Shown here piece after piece: positions 45,158 to 53,241 of a DNA stretch of 64,000 nt. The DNA lies in NCBI GenBank assembly GCA_023402395.1, contig JAEYGI010000072.1, positions 121,419-185,418 on the forward strand, read 5' to 3'. Within the stretch, counting starts at the first letter, position 1; the number at the start of each line of letters is the position of its first letter. The DNA is from Bacillota bacterium. Its GTDB lineage: Bacteria > Bacillota > UBA4882 > UBA8346. The notes beneath the pieces were generated by a model. The model was not told the DNA's origin. It worked only from the letters and a program-made list of their open reading frames with translations, and did no database searches. The position numbers were made by a program, and so were the translations under genes.

Positions 45158-46240
45158 ATGGCGTTGAATCCGTTCAATAAATTGCACAAAAAATTCTACG
45201 AGCATCAATTATTCTTACCGTTGCTGGCCTTATTGCTCCTGTTGCTGTTCAATCTGATTTTCACCAAGAACTTTTTCAGCATCGAGATCCGGGACGGCCA
45301 TCTTTACGGAAGCGTGATCGACATCCTGAACCGGGCGACGCCATTGATGGTGCTGGCCTTGGGCATGACCCTGGTCATCGCTTCCGGCGGCATCGACATC
45401 TCGGTCGGCTCCATCCTGGCGATCTCCGGCGCGGTGGCGGCGGCGATGATCGGCGGCAAAATGGTTTTCGTCGGCGGTCATCAGGAGTTCGTCTCCATCT
45501 ATCCGATGTGGATGGCGCTGGTTGCCGCGCTGGTGGTTTCGGCCCTTTGCGGCCTATGGAACGGCTTGCTAGTGGCCAAGCTGGGGATTCAGGCCATGGT
45601 CGCCACGTTAATCCTGCTGGTGGCCGGCAGGGGAATCGCCCAATTGATCACGGACGGCAAGATCATCACCGTCTATTATCAGCCGTTCTTTTACATCGGC
45701 TCCGGTTTTCTGTTCGGATTGCCGTTTTCCATCTTTATCGTTACGGTCTTTTATTTTCTAATCTGGTTCCTGGTGAAACGGACCGCCTTCGGCCTGTTTC
45801 TGGAGTCCGTGGGCTCCAACCGGCTGGCCAGCCGCTTTTCCGGTCTCGGCGTACAGAAGATCACCTGGATCTGCTATCTGATCAGCGGCATCTGCGCCGG
45901 AATTGCCGGGCTGATCATCTCCTCCGAGGTCAAGTCGGCCGACGCCAACAATGCGGGACTGTTTATTGAGCTTGACGCCATTCTCTCCTTCGTATTGGGC
46001 GGCAATTCGATGGCCGGCGGCAGATTTTCCTTATTTGGAAGCGTGATCGGGGCCTTAATCGTGCAGACCCTGACCACGACCATCTACGCCATTGGCGTGG
46101 CCCCGGAGATCACGATGGTCGTCAAGGCGCTGGTGGTGGTCGCGATCTGCCTGATCCAAATCGGCGGAGCTTCCAAAAAGGTCAAAGCCAGTCCGGCAAG
46201 CAAGGCTAAGGAGGTGCGCGATGAAACGGCCACGGCTTAA
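45158..46240 (+). CDS. sugar ABC transporter permease 1 (YtfT-like)
   Basis: 360-residue membrane permease of the RbsC family with about nine membrane segments and conserved ALGMTLVIASGGIDISVGSI and AVGSN-like ESVGSNRLASRFSGL motifs. The ATG at 45158 follows GGGAGGG. Its 3' end overlaps the start of the second permease by 20 bp, showing translational coupling. Two different permeases argue for a heterodimeric channel, as in YtfT/YjfF. Confidence 0.94.
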   Translation: MALNPFNKLHKKFYEHQLFLPLLALLLLLLFNLIFTKNFFSIEIRDGHLYGSVIDILNRATPLMVLALGMTLVIASGGIDISVGSILAISGAVAAAMIGGKMVFVGGHQEFVSIYPMWMALVAALVVSALCGLWNGLLVAKLGIQAMVATLILLVAGRGIAQLITDGKIITVYYQPFFYIGSGFLFGLPFSIFIVTVFYFLIWFLVKRTAFGLFLESVGSNRLASRFSGLGVQKITWICYLISGICAGIAGLIISSEVKSADANNAGLFIELDAILSFVLGGNSMAGGRFSLFGSVIGALIVQTLTTTIYAIGVAPEITMVVKALVVVAICLIQIGGASKKVKASPASKAKEVRDETATA

Positions 46241-47237
46241 TTCTAGTTATATTCCGCTTTTAATCACCATCGGTTTGTTCATTCTTCTTTTTGCCTGCGG
46301 CTCCCTGGCGTATACCGGATTCTTTTCGGTGCAAGTCGTCTTCAATCTGCTGATTGACAACGCCTTTTTGATCATCACCGCGCTGGGGGAAACCATGGTC
46401 CTGATCGCCGGCGGCGTCGATCTCTCGGTAGGCGCGATCATCGCCCTGACTTGCATGGTCGCTGCGCAGCTGCTCTCTACGTTCCATCTCAATCCCTTCC
46501 TGGTGATGGGGATCGTGCTCATCATCGGAACCGGCTTCGGAGCAATGCAGGGATACCTGGTGGCCTACCGAAGGTTCCAGCCGTTCATCGCCACGCTGGC
46601 GGGGATGTTCGTGGCCCGGGGCATCTGCTTTATCATCAATACCGATACGATTGCCATTGAAGACCCGCTGTTCGTGGCGGCGGCCAATGCCAGGATCACC
46701 TTCCCGGGCGGTTCGTTCATCTCGATCAGCGTGGTGATTGCCCTGGTCGCGCTGGCCGCCATGATCGGCCTGGCCCATTATACCAAGTTCGGCCGGGCCG
46801 TCTACGCCGTGGGCGGCAACGAGCAATCGGCCCGGCTGATGGGGTTGCCGGTTGATCGAACCAAATTTCTGGTATACACTTTAAGCGGAACCTGTTCGGC
46901 CCTAGCCGGGATCGTCTTTTCTTTTTATATGCTGTCCGGCTACGGCCTGCACGCGGTGGGCCTGGAGATGGACGCCATCGCCGGCGCCGTTATCGGCGGC
47001 ACCCTGATGACCGGCGGCGCCGGATTCGTCTTCGGAACCCTGTTCGGCGTATTGATCGAAGGCGTCATTCAAACGATCATTACCTTCCAGGGCACCTTGA
47101 ACTCCTGGTGGACCCGGATTGCCATCGCCTTTTTATTGCTGGCGTTCATCGTCATTCAACGGATTCTGGTGATCCGACGCGAAACCAAAAAATCCATCAA
47201 ACCGGTGGAGATCATCGACGCCAAGCTCGGGGCCTGA
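46221..47237 (+). CDS. sugar ABC transporter permease 2 (YjfF-like)
   Basis: 338-residue membrane permease with about nine segments; MVLIAGGVDLSVGAIIALT and YAVGGNEQSARLMGLPVDR are the family motifs. AAGGAGG lies 7-9 bp before the ATG, inside the end of permease 1. A GC-rich hairpin without T-run (CCGCCCGGG/CCCGGGCGG, about 47248-47272) follows, so read-through into the racemase gene is likely. Confidence 0.94.
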   Translation: MKRPRLNSSYIPLLITIGLFILLFACGSLAYTGFFSVQVVFNLLIDNAFLIITALGETMVLIAGGVDLSVGAIIALTCMVAAQLLSTFHLNPFLVMGIVLIIGTGFGAMQGYLVAYRRFQPFIATLAGMFVARGICFIINTDTIAIEDPLFVAAANARITFPGGSFISISVVIALVALAAMIGLAHYTKFGRAVYAVGGNEQSARLMGLPVDRTKFLVYTLSGTCSALAGIVFSFYMLSGYGLHAVGLEMDAIAGAVIGGTLMTGGAGFVFGTLFGVLIEGVIQTIITFQGTLNSWWTRIAIAFLLLAFIVIQRILVIRRETKKSIKPVEIIDAKLGA

Positions 47238-47301
47238 CGCATCCCCGCCCGGGGCCGGTTTTGGACCCGGGCGGAAATTCAACTTTGAAGGTGTTATGAT
47301 T

Positions 47302-48576
47302 ATGAAGGAATACGTGATAAAATACGGAGACCGGGATCTGAAGTTCCAACTTCCCGGAGCCAATGTGATCTGGGAAGCGGATATCGGCCTTGCCCGGCAA
47401 GAGATCACCGACGCGATGATCGCCGCGGCCATCCGGCGGCCCATCGGCGGCAAGACCCTGACCGAATTGATCCGGGACGAAGGCCGCCGCAAGATCGTGA
47501 TCCTGGTCGATGACGGGACCCGAATTACGCCGCAGCAACGGATCCTGCCGCTGCTGGTGGAGGCGTTGCGGGAAGCCGGCGCCGCGCTAGAGGAGGTCAC
47601 CATCCTGATCGCGCTCGGCTCGCACCGGCCGATGAACCGCGCCGAGTGCATCGCCCGCTACGGCCAAGGGATCGTGGACACCATCAAAATCGTCAACCAT
47701 AACTACGACGACCCGGAGCAGCTGGTCGATTTGGAAACCACTTCGAGCGGGATCCCGATCCGGGTCAACCGGCTTTATTATGAGAGCGAACTCAGCATCG
47801 CGGTGGGCACGATCGTGCCCCATCTCTACGCCGGCTGGTCCGGCGGGTGCAAGATGATTCAGCCCGGAGTCTGCGGCAAGGAGACCACGGCCATGACTCA
47901 TCTGCTGGCGGCCAGAAACTGCCGGGAGATCCTCGGTAACATCGACAACCCGGTCCGGCGCGAGATCGACGAAGTGGGAATCCGTTCCGGACTTAGGTTT
48001 ATCGTCAATACCGTGATCGACGCCGAAGGCCAGGTGGCGGGGGTCGTGGCCGGCGATCCTTTGCAGGCTCACCGGGCCGGGGTCAAGATCGCGGAAGAGC
48101 TGTCCTGCTACGCTATTCCGGAGCCGGCCGAGATCGTTATCGCCACCTCCCATCCGGCCGATCGCGACTTCTGGCAGGCCAACAAGGGATTTAACGCCAT
48201 TCCGGCCGGGATCAAACCCGGCGGGACCCTGATCTTCGTCTCACCCTGCCCCGAAGGGAACGCGCCGGATCATCCGCTCTTTTGCCAGATGGGGACCACG
48301 CCGCTTCCGGAGGTGGAAGCCGGCTTGAAAGAGGGACGGTACCCCGATGGGATCGGGATCGCGACCTACATCGCCATGGCCAAGGCCAGGGAAGGCATGA
48401 ACACGATCATGGTTTCCGAAGGCATGGACGCCATCGAGAGCCGGCGGATGGGATTCGACTGGGCGCCGGATCTGGAAAGCGCGATCAGGGCGGCCCGGAC
48501 CCGGCACGGCGAGACCGCTACCATCGGGATCGTCCATCATTCGGCCGATATTATTTTGCGAGTCAATCACCATTGA
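47302..48576 (+). CDS. LarA-family (nickel-pincer) racemase/epimerase homologue
   Basis: 424-residue relative of lactate racemase LarA, which uses a nickel pincer nucleotide to racemise 2-hydroxyacids. Starting at ATG 47302 (AAGGTG 9 bp upstream), the key residues fall at His108 (ALGSHRPM), His174 (VPHLYAG), Lys184 (GGCKMIQPG) and His200 (AMTHLL), the same numbers as the catalytic histidines, cofactor lysine and nickel-ligand histidine of the Lactobacillus enzyme. An ATG at 47296 is also possible. Its setting among sugar genes suggests a sugar-acid 2-epimerase rather than lactate racemase. No larB, larC or larE cofactor gene is in the window. Confidence 0.88.
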   Translation: MKEYVIKYGDRDLKFQLPGANVIWEADIGLARQEITDAMIAAAIRRPIGGKTLTELIRDEGRRKIVILVDDGTRITPQQRILPLLVEALREAGAALEEVTILIALGSHRPMNRAECIARYGQGIVDTIKIVNHNYDDPEQLVDLETTSSGIPIRVNRLYYESELSIAVGTIVPHLYAGWSGGCKMIQPGVCGKETTAMTHLLAARNCREILGNIDNPVRREIDEVGIRSGLRFIVNTVIDAEGQVAGVVAGDPLQAHRAGVKIAEELSCYAIPEPAEIVIATSHPADRDFWQANKGFNAIPAGIKPGGTLIFVSPCPEGNAPDHPLFCQMGTTPLPEVEAGLKEGRYPDGIGIATYIAMAKAREGMNTIMVSEGMDAIESRRMGFDWAPDLESAIRAARTRHGETATIGIVHHSADIILRVNHH

Positions 48577-48596
48577 CAGAGAGGATTTAAGACGCC

Positions 48597-49274
48597 ATGG
48601 GAACTTTGCGAGGAAAAACGCTGGGAATCATTCACGCCGCGGTATTCACGTCCACTATCGTCCAGAAGTACATTACCGAGATCATTCCCGAGGTGGAAGT
48701 GGTTCATCTCGGCGACGATACCATTCAGCGGGACAACCTGGCGGCGCCGCCCGGAACCATCCCCAAGGTCAATTATTTTAAGTTCATTACTTACGCCCGT
48801 TTTCTGCAGGAGGCCGGAGCCGACCTGATCATGCTCGGCTGCTCGACCTTTAATTCCGCCGTGGAAGTGGCCAGGCCCGCCATTGACGTTCCACTGCTTC
48901 AGATCGACCGGCCGATGATGGATCTGGCGGTCCGGCAGGGAAGCCGGATTGGACTGCTGGGAACCTTGCCGTCGACCATGCCCGCCTCGTCCCGGCTGCT
49001 TCAGCAGGCGGCCAACGACGCCGGGAAAGAAATCACCATCAAACCGGTGCTCTGCTCCGAAGCGTTTCAAGCGCTGCAGGCCGGTGAGCGGGAACGCCAC
49101 AACGAAATGCTCCTGGCCGAACTGGATCGCCTGACCCGGGAAGTCGACGCCGTGGTCATGGCCCAGGTTTCCATGTCAGTGCTGGAACCGTTTCTCCAAA
49201 ATACCAGAGTTCCGGTGTACAACAGTGGCCGGACCGGTTTCACCAAAGCCCGCGAGATCCTGGAGTCATTATAA
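48597..49274 (+). CDS. Asp/Glu racemase superfamily protein
   Basis: 225-residue protein of the aspartate/glutamate/hydantoin racemase fold. The first catalytic cysteine is visible in LIMLGCSTFNSAV, and LGTLPSTMPASSRL is a typical phosphate/carboxylate loop. The second cysteine expected near DAVVMAQVSMSVL is missing (Gln or Ser there), so it may not racemise by the two-thiol mechanism; a decarboxylase- or isomerase-like role is possible. It starts 20 bp after the LarA-like gene. Confidence 0.8.
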   Translation: MGTLRGKTLGIIHAAVFTSTIVQKYITEIIPEVEVVHLGDDTIQRDNLAAPPGTIPKVNYFKFITYARFLQEAGADLIMLGCSTFNSAVEVARPAIDVPLLQIDRPMMDLAVRQGSRIGLLGTLPSTMPASSRLLQQAANDAGKEITIKPVLCSEAFQALQAGERERHNEMLLAELDRLTREVDAVVMAQVSMSVLEPFLQNTRVPVYNSGRTGFTKAREILESL

Positions 49275-49356
49275 CCCGGGAGCGGAAGGCCCGTCCGGGG
49301 ATGAACGGGCCGGTAGTTAACTTATTATCGAGTTTATATATAAAAGAGGTATTGTC

Positions 49357-50370
49357 ATGGCGACAATCAGAGACGTGGCCCGCGAAGCGAAAGTATCGAT
49401 CGCGACCATTTCGAAAGTGCTCAATCACAAGGGCAGCATCAGTGAAGAGACCCGGCGGCGGGTGATGGACGCCATCCAGAACACGGGGTATCAGAAGAAT
49501 TTCAGCGCCCGGGCGATGAAAACCAACCGCTCCTATACGGTTGGGCTGGTGATCCCGTCCATATCCAACCCTTTCTACCCGTTGCTGGCCCGAAGCGCCG
49601 AAAACGTGCTGCTGAACGAGGGCTATACCATGTTTCTGTGCAATACCGACCGTCAGGAACAGTTGGAATACGGCTATCTAAAAAGCCTGGTCGAACGGCA
49701 GGTGGACGGGATCATCTTTTTCAGCCCGTCGCCGAAGGTCTGCGACTGGATTGAGGAGCTGCCGATTCAAAATACGGTCTGCGTCGCCATTGAGGCGCCG
49801 CTTGACGAGTCCCTCGACTATCTGAAGATCGATTATTCGGGAATCCGGGAAGCGGTCAAATACATCGTCTCGCTGAAGCACCGCCGGATTGCTTATCTCA
49901 CCGGCCCGCTGTCGCGGCCCTGCAACCGGAAGCGGCTGGAGATGTTCCGGAACAGCCTCACCGAGCTGAACGTGCCGATCGTTGACGAGTTCATCGCGGA
50001 AAGCAATTTCGAGTACGAGGGCGGGTACAACCTAGCCTGGCATCTGTTGAAACATCCCACTCCGCCCACGGCCATCTTTACCGGAAACGATCTGATGGCC
50101 TTCGGAGTCCTTAATTGTATCACCGAACAGGGCTTGCGGGTGCCCGAGGATATTTCGGTGATCGGCTTCGACGACATTCCGCAGGCCGGGTACTTCATTC
50201 CTTCGCTGACCACGGTGCGCCAACCCGCCACCGAGCTTGGCAAGATCTCCGCCAAATACATCGTAGATAAGCTGGCGGGCCGCGAATTTCAGGGAAGCCT
50301 GAAGGTTCAGACCTCCCTGGTGATCCGGCGCAGCACCACCTTTTGCAATCCGGAGCGGGCGGGAGAGTAA
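49357..50370 (+). CDS. LacI-family transcriptional regulator
   Basis: 337-residue repressor. The N-terminal helix-turn-helix MATIRDVAREAKVSIATISK and hinge (VLNHKGSISEETRRRV) are followed by a periplasmic-binding-protein-like ligand domain (VGLVIPSISNPFYPLLA ... PPTAIFTGNDLMAFGVL ... SVIGFDDIPQAGYF). AAAGAGG precedes the ATG. Central in the regulon, it probably binds the GTAAACGTTTTAC operator at 41800 and responds to the imported sugar or an intermediate. A GGCCCGT/ACGGGCC hairpin lies upstream (49288-49311). Confidence 0.95.
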   Translation: MATIRDVAREAKVSIATISKVLNHKGSISEETRRRVMDAIQNTGYQKNFSARAMKTNRSYTVGLVIPSISNPFYPLLARSAENVLLNEGYTMFLCNTDRQEQLEYGYLKSLVERQVDGIIFFSPSPKVCDWIEELPIQNTVCVAIEAPLDESLDYLKIDYSGIREAVKYIVSLKHRRIAYLTGPLSRPCNRKRLEMFRNSLTELNVPIVDEFIAESNFEYEGGYNLAWHLLKHPTPPTAIFTGNDLMAFGVLNCITEQGLRVPEDISVIGFDDIPQAGYFIPSLTTVRQPATELGKISAKYIVDKLAGREFQGSLKVQTSLVIRRSTTFCNPERAGE

Positions 50371-50456
50371 GGTGAGATTAGGAGGCAGGAGTTATTCCCG
50401 TCCCAATATTCTGATTCCTGACTTCTGACTATTTTTCAACTACAGGAGGTAAAACC

Positions 50457-51287
50457 ATGAAACTAAGTCTGGCGATTGCCCCGTCGCATGCGTCTCCTTT
50501 GGCCTTCGTGGTCTTCCGGGACCGGTATGAGACCAGCATGGCCAAAGCCAGCCGGCTCGGCTATGACGGGGTGGAATTGGCCCTCGCTTCGGCCGATGAA
50601 GTGGACCCCGCGCAATTGAAAGAACTGTTGAACCAGTTTGGCCTGGAGCTGCCGGTAATCTCCACCGGACGAGTTTTCGGGGAGGATAAGCTGTTTCTGA
50701 CCGACCCCGACGCCGGCCGGCGCCGGGAGGCCGTGGAACGGGTCAAGGGATTGATCGACCTGGCGGCCCGGTTTGGCGCCATGGTCAATTTGGGACGGGT
50801 TCGCGGCTATATCGCGGCGGGCGAGACCGCCGCCGACGCGGCCGGGCGGTTCGGCGAAAGCCTGCGGGAATGCGCCGGCCATGCCGCGCCGCTGGGCGTG
50901 ACCCTGATCGTGGAGCCGGTGAACCGCTATGAGATCAACTTCATCAATTCCCTGGACGAGGGCGCCGCGTTGCTGGACGCCCTGAATCTGGCCAATACCG
51001 GACTGATGCCCGATGTCTTTCATATGAACATTGAAGACGACCGGATCGGCGCCAGCCTGATCAAAAACAGCCGCTGGGTCCGTTACATTCACCTGGCCGA
51101 CTCCAACCGGATGGCCCCGGGCCAGGGCCATCTCGACTTCGATGAGATTTTCGGAGCCATGAAATCCATGGGTTATAACGGCTGGGTCACCGTCGAGATC
51201 CTGCAAAAACCGGATCCGGACACCGCCGCCCGCCAGGCCGCCGAGTATTTGCGGCCCCGGATCGCAGCGTATAACGAATCATTCTAA
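50457..51287 (+). CDS. sugar phosphate isomerase/epimerase (TIM barrel, AP-endonuclease-2 fold)
   Basis: 276-residue xylose-isomerase-like barrel. Probable metal-binding residues are Glu in VTLIVEPVNRYEINF, Asp/His in GLMPDVFHMNIEDD, His in YIHLADSNRMAPGQGHLDF and Glu in WVTVEILQKPDPD, the pattern of D-tagatose/psicose 3-epimerases and related ketose epimerases. It likely epimerises a ketose or ketose phosphate in the pathway that feeds the transketolase. AGGAGGT precedes the ATG. Its TAA stop sits at the first bases of a repeat element. Confidence 0.86.
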   Translation: MKLSLAIAPSHASPLAFVVFRDRYETSMAKASRLGYDGVELALASADEVDPAQLKELLNQFGLELPVISTGRVFGEDKLFLTDPDAGRRREAVERVKGLIDLAARFGAMVNLGRVRGYIAAGETAADAAGRFGESLRECAGHAAPLGVTLIVEPVNRYEINFINSLDEGAALLDALNLANTGLMPDVFHMNIEDDRIGASLIKNSRWVRYIHLADSNRMAPGQGHLDFDEIFGAMKSMGYNGWVTVEILQKPDPDTAARQAAEYLRPRIAAYNESF

Positions 51288-51423
51288 AAGCGTTGTGATA
51301 AACTTAAGGCCTTTGGCCGTAGTTGTACACAAAAGCTCAGAAAAAAAGCAAGGGATAAAGTCGATTTTGAGATATTCTTGCACAGCCAAACCTACCGAAT
51401 AGACTTTATCCCATGGCTTCTAA
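51286..51423 (+). repeat. hairpin repeat family 2, copy 1
   Basis: Begins TAAAAGCGTTGTGATAAAC, then a GGCC-rich hairpin, AGTTGTACACAAAAGCTC, GATAAAGTCGATTTT and the complementary GACTTTATC near the end. Two further copies lie at 58288-58420 and 58419-58552. The epimerase stop codon overlaps the first bases. Confidence 0.75.
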
Positions 51424-51446
51424 TAATTCACAAGGAGGATTACGCG

Positions 51447-52268
51447 ATGTACAGCAACGAGCAATTGCAACGGCGCGCCCAGGAACTCCGGCTCGACATC
51501 GTCAAGATGATTCACAAGGCCGGCAGCGGCCATACCGGCGGCAGCCTGTCCAGCGCCGAGATTCTGACCGTATTATATGATCATTATTTGCGGGTCAAGT
51601 CGGAAGCGCCCGATTGGCCGGACCGGGACCGGTTCGTGCTCAGCAAGGGGCACGCCGCGCCGGCGCTCTACGCGGTGCTGGCCCGGAAAGGCTTCTTCGA
51701 TCCCAAGGAGATGGATACTTTGCGGCGGCTGGACAGTTGTTTGCAAGGGCACCCCTGCATGTTTAAGCTGCCCGGCGTGGAGATGTCCACCGGTTCGCTG
51801 GGCATGGGGATCTCGGTCGGCATCGGGATGGCGCTCGCCGCCCGGCTGGCCGGCAAAAACTACCGGACCTTCGTGCTCTGCGGCGACGGTGAGCTGCAGG
51901 AGGGCCAGAACTGGGAAGCGATGATGGCCGCGGCCAAATGGAACCTGGCCAATCTGACGGTAATCATCGACCGCAACCATGTGCAACTGGACGGAACCGA
52001 AGCCCAGATCATGCCCATGGGCGATGTCGCCGCCAAAGTGGCCGCCTTCGGACTGTATACCGTCAGTTGCGACGGGCATGACACCGGATCGCTGATTAAG
52101 GCCATCGACGAGGCCATCGCTTCCGGCCGGCCAACGGCGATCGTCGCCGAGACGGTCAAGGGCAAGGGCGTCTCCTTCATGGAGGGCCAATCGGCCTGGC
52201 ACGGCAAACCGATCGGCGCCGAAGAATTCGACCGGGCCATCCGGGATTTGGAGGAGGGGTTACAATGA
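51447..52268 (+). CDS. transketolase-like protein, N-terminal (TPP-binding) half
   Basis: 273-residue alpha-type subunit of a split transketolase. The thiamine diphosphate motif is intact: CGDGELQEGQNWEAMMAA ... IIDRN. Conserved histidines occur in GSGHTGGSLS, SKGHAAPALY and QSAWHGKPIG. It starts at ATG 51447 after AAGGAGG and ends overlapping the C-terminal half gene by 4 bp. Split transketolases of this type often serve dedicated sugar pathways rather than the general pentose cycle. Confidence 0.93.
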   Translation: MYSNEQLQRRAQELRLDIVKMIHKAGSGHTGGSLSSAEILTVLYDHYLRVKSEAPDWPDRDRFVLSKGHAAPALYAVLARKGFFDPKEMDTLRRLDSCLQGHPCMFKLPGVEMSTGSLGMGISVGIGMALAARLAGKNYRTFVLCGDGELQEGQNWEAMMAAAKWNLANLTVIIDRNHVQLDGTEAQIMPMGDVAAKVAAFGLYTVSCDGHDTGSLIKAIDEAIASGRPTAIVAETVKGKGVSFMEGQSAWHGKPIGAEEFDRAIRDLEEGLQ

Positions 52269-53209
52269 CGGATCAGAAACCGATGCGCTTGGTGTTCGGA
52301 GAGACTCTTTGCGAGTTGGCCGAAAGGTTTCCGGAATTGGTGGTGCTGGACGCCGACGTCTCCAGCAGCACCCAGACCAAATTGTTCTCCCAAAAGTGCC
52401 CCGACCGTTTCTTTAACTTCGGAATCGCCGAGGCCAATATGGTCTCCGCCGCGGCCGGGATGGCCACCTGCGGGTTGATTCCGGTCGTTTCCACCTTTGC
52501 TTTTCTGCTGACGCTGCGGGCCGGGGACCCGGTCCGGAGCCTGGTCGCTTATAACGGACTCAATGTCAAACTGGCCGGAGGCTATGCCGGTTTCTCCGAT
52601 TTCGCCGACGGCGCGAGCCACCAATCCGTGCTGGACGTGGCGATCATGCGGGCCATGCCGTCGATGACGGTGCTGGTGCCGTCGGATATCGAAACCACCA
52701 AAGCCGCGGTCCGGGCCATGCTTGAACACAGGGGACCGGTTTATCTCCGGCTCTCCCGGGATCTGGTCGGCTCGCTCCACGGCGGCGCCGAGGAGTTTAC
52801 CATCGGCAAGGCCAATGTGTTGCGCGAAGGGACTCACGTGACGCTCGCGGTCAGCGGCGCGCTGCTGGCCGAGGCGCTGCAGGCCGCCTCGGAACTGGCC
52901 AAGGAAGGGATCGAGGCCGCCGTGGTTGAGTTCCCAACCATCAAGCCCTTCGACTCCGAGACGCTGATCCGTTACGCCAATCAGACCGGCGCCGTAGTCA
53001 CGGTCGAGGAACACAGCGTCCTCGGCGGTTTGGGCGGCGCAGTGGCCGAGGTATTGGCCGACAAATATCCGACCGTGGTCAAGCGGGTCGGCATTCAGGA
53101 CACCTTCGGCGAGAGCGGCCCCTACAAGGCCTTGCTGGAGCGGTACGGCATGACCGCGCCGTCGATCGCGGCCGCCGCCAGGCAGGCGATCAAACAGGCG
53201 TCGTTGTAA
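52265..53209 (+). CDS. transketolase-like protein, C-terminal half
   Basis: 314-residue beta-type subunit: pyrimidine-binding domain (catalytic Glu in FNFGIAEANMVSAAAGMA) and C-terminal transketolase domain (ALLAEALQAASEL ... VVTVEEHSVLGGLGGAVAEVL). The start ATG overlaps the stop of the N-terminal half (ATGA), so the two chains are made together and form one active enzyme. Confidence 0.93.
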   Translation: MTDQKPMRLVFGETLCELAERFPELVVLDADVSSSTQTKLFSQKCPDRFFNFGIAEANMVSAAAGMATCGLIPVVSTFAFLLTLRAGDPVRSLVAYNGLNVKLAGGYAGFSDFADGASHQSVLDVAIMRAMPSMTVLVPSDIETTKAAVRAMLEHRGPVYLRLSRDLVGSLHGGAEEFTIGKANVLREGTHVTLAVSGALLAEALQAASELAKEGIEAAVVEFPTIKPFDSETLIRYANQTGAVVTVEEHSVLGGLGGAVAEVLADKYPTVVKRVGIQDTFGESGPYKALLERYGMTAPSIAAAARQAIKQASL

Positions 53210-53241
53210 AGTTCCAACTTGTTTCAAAAGGAGGATCTATC

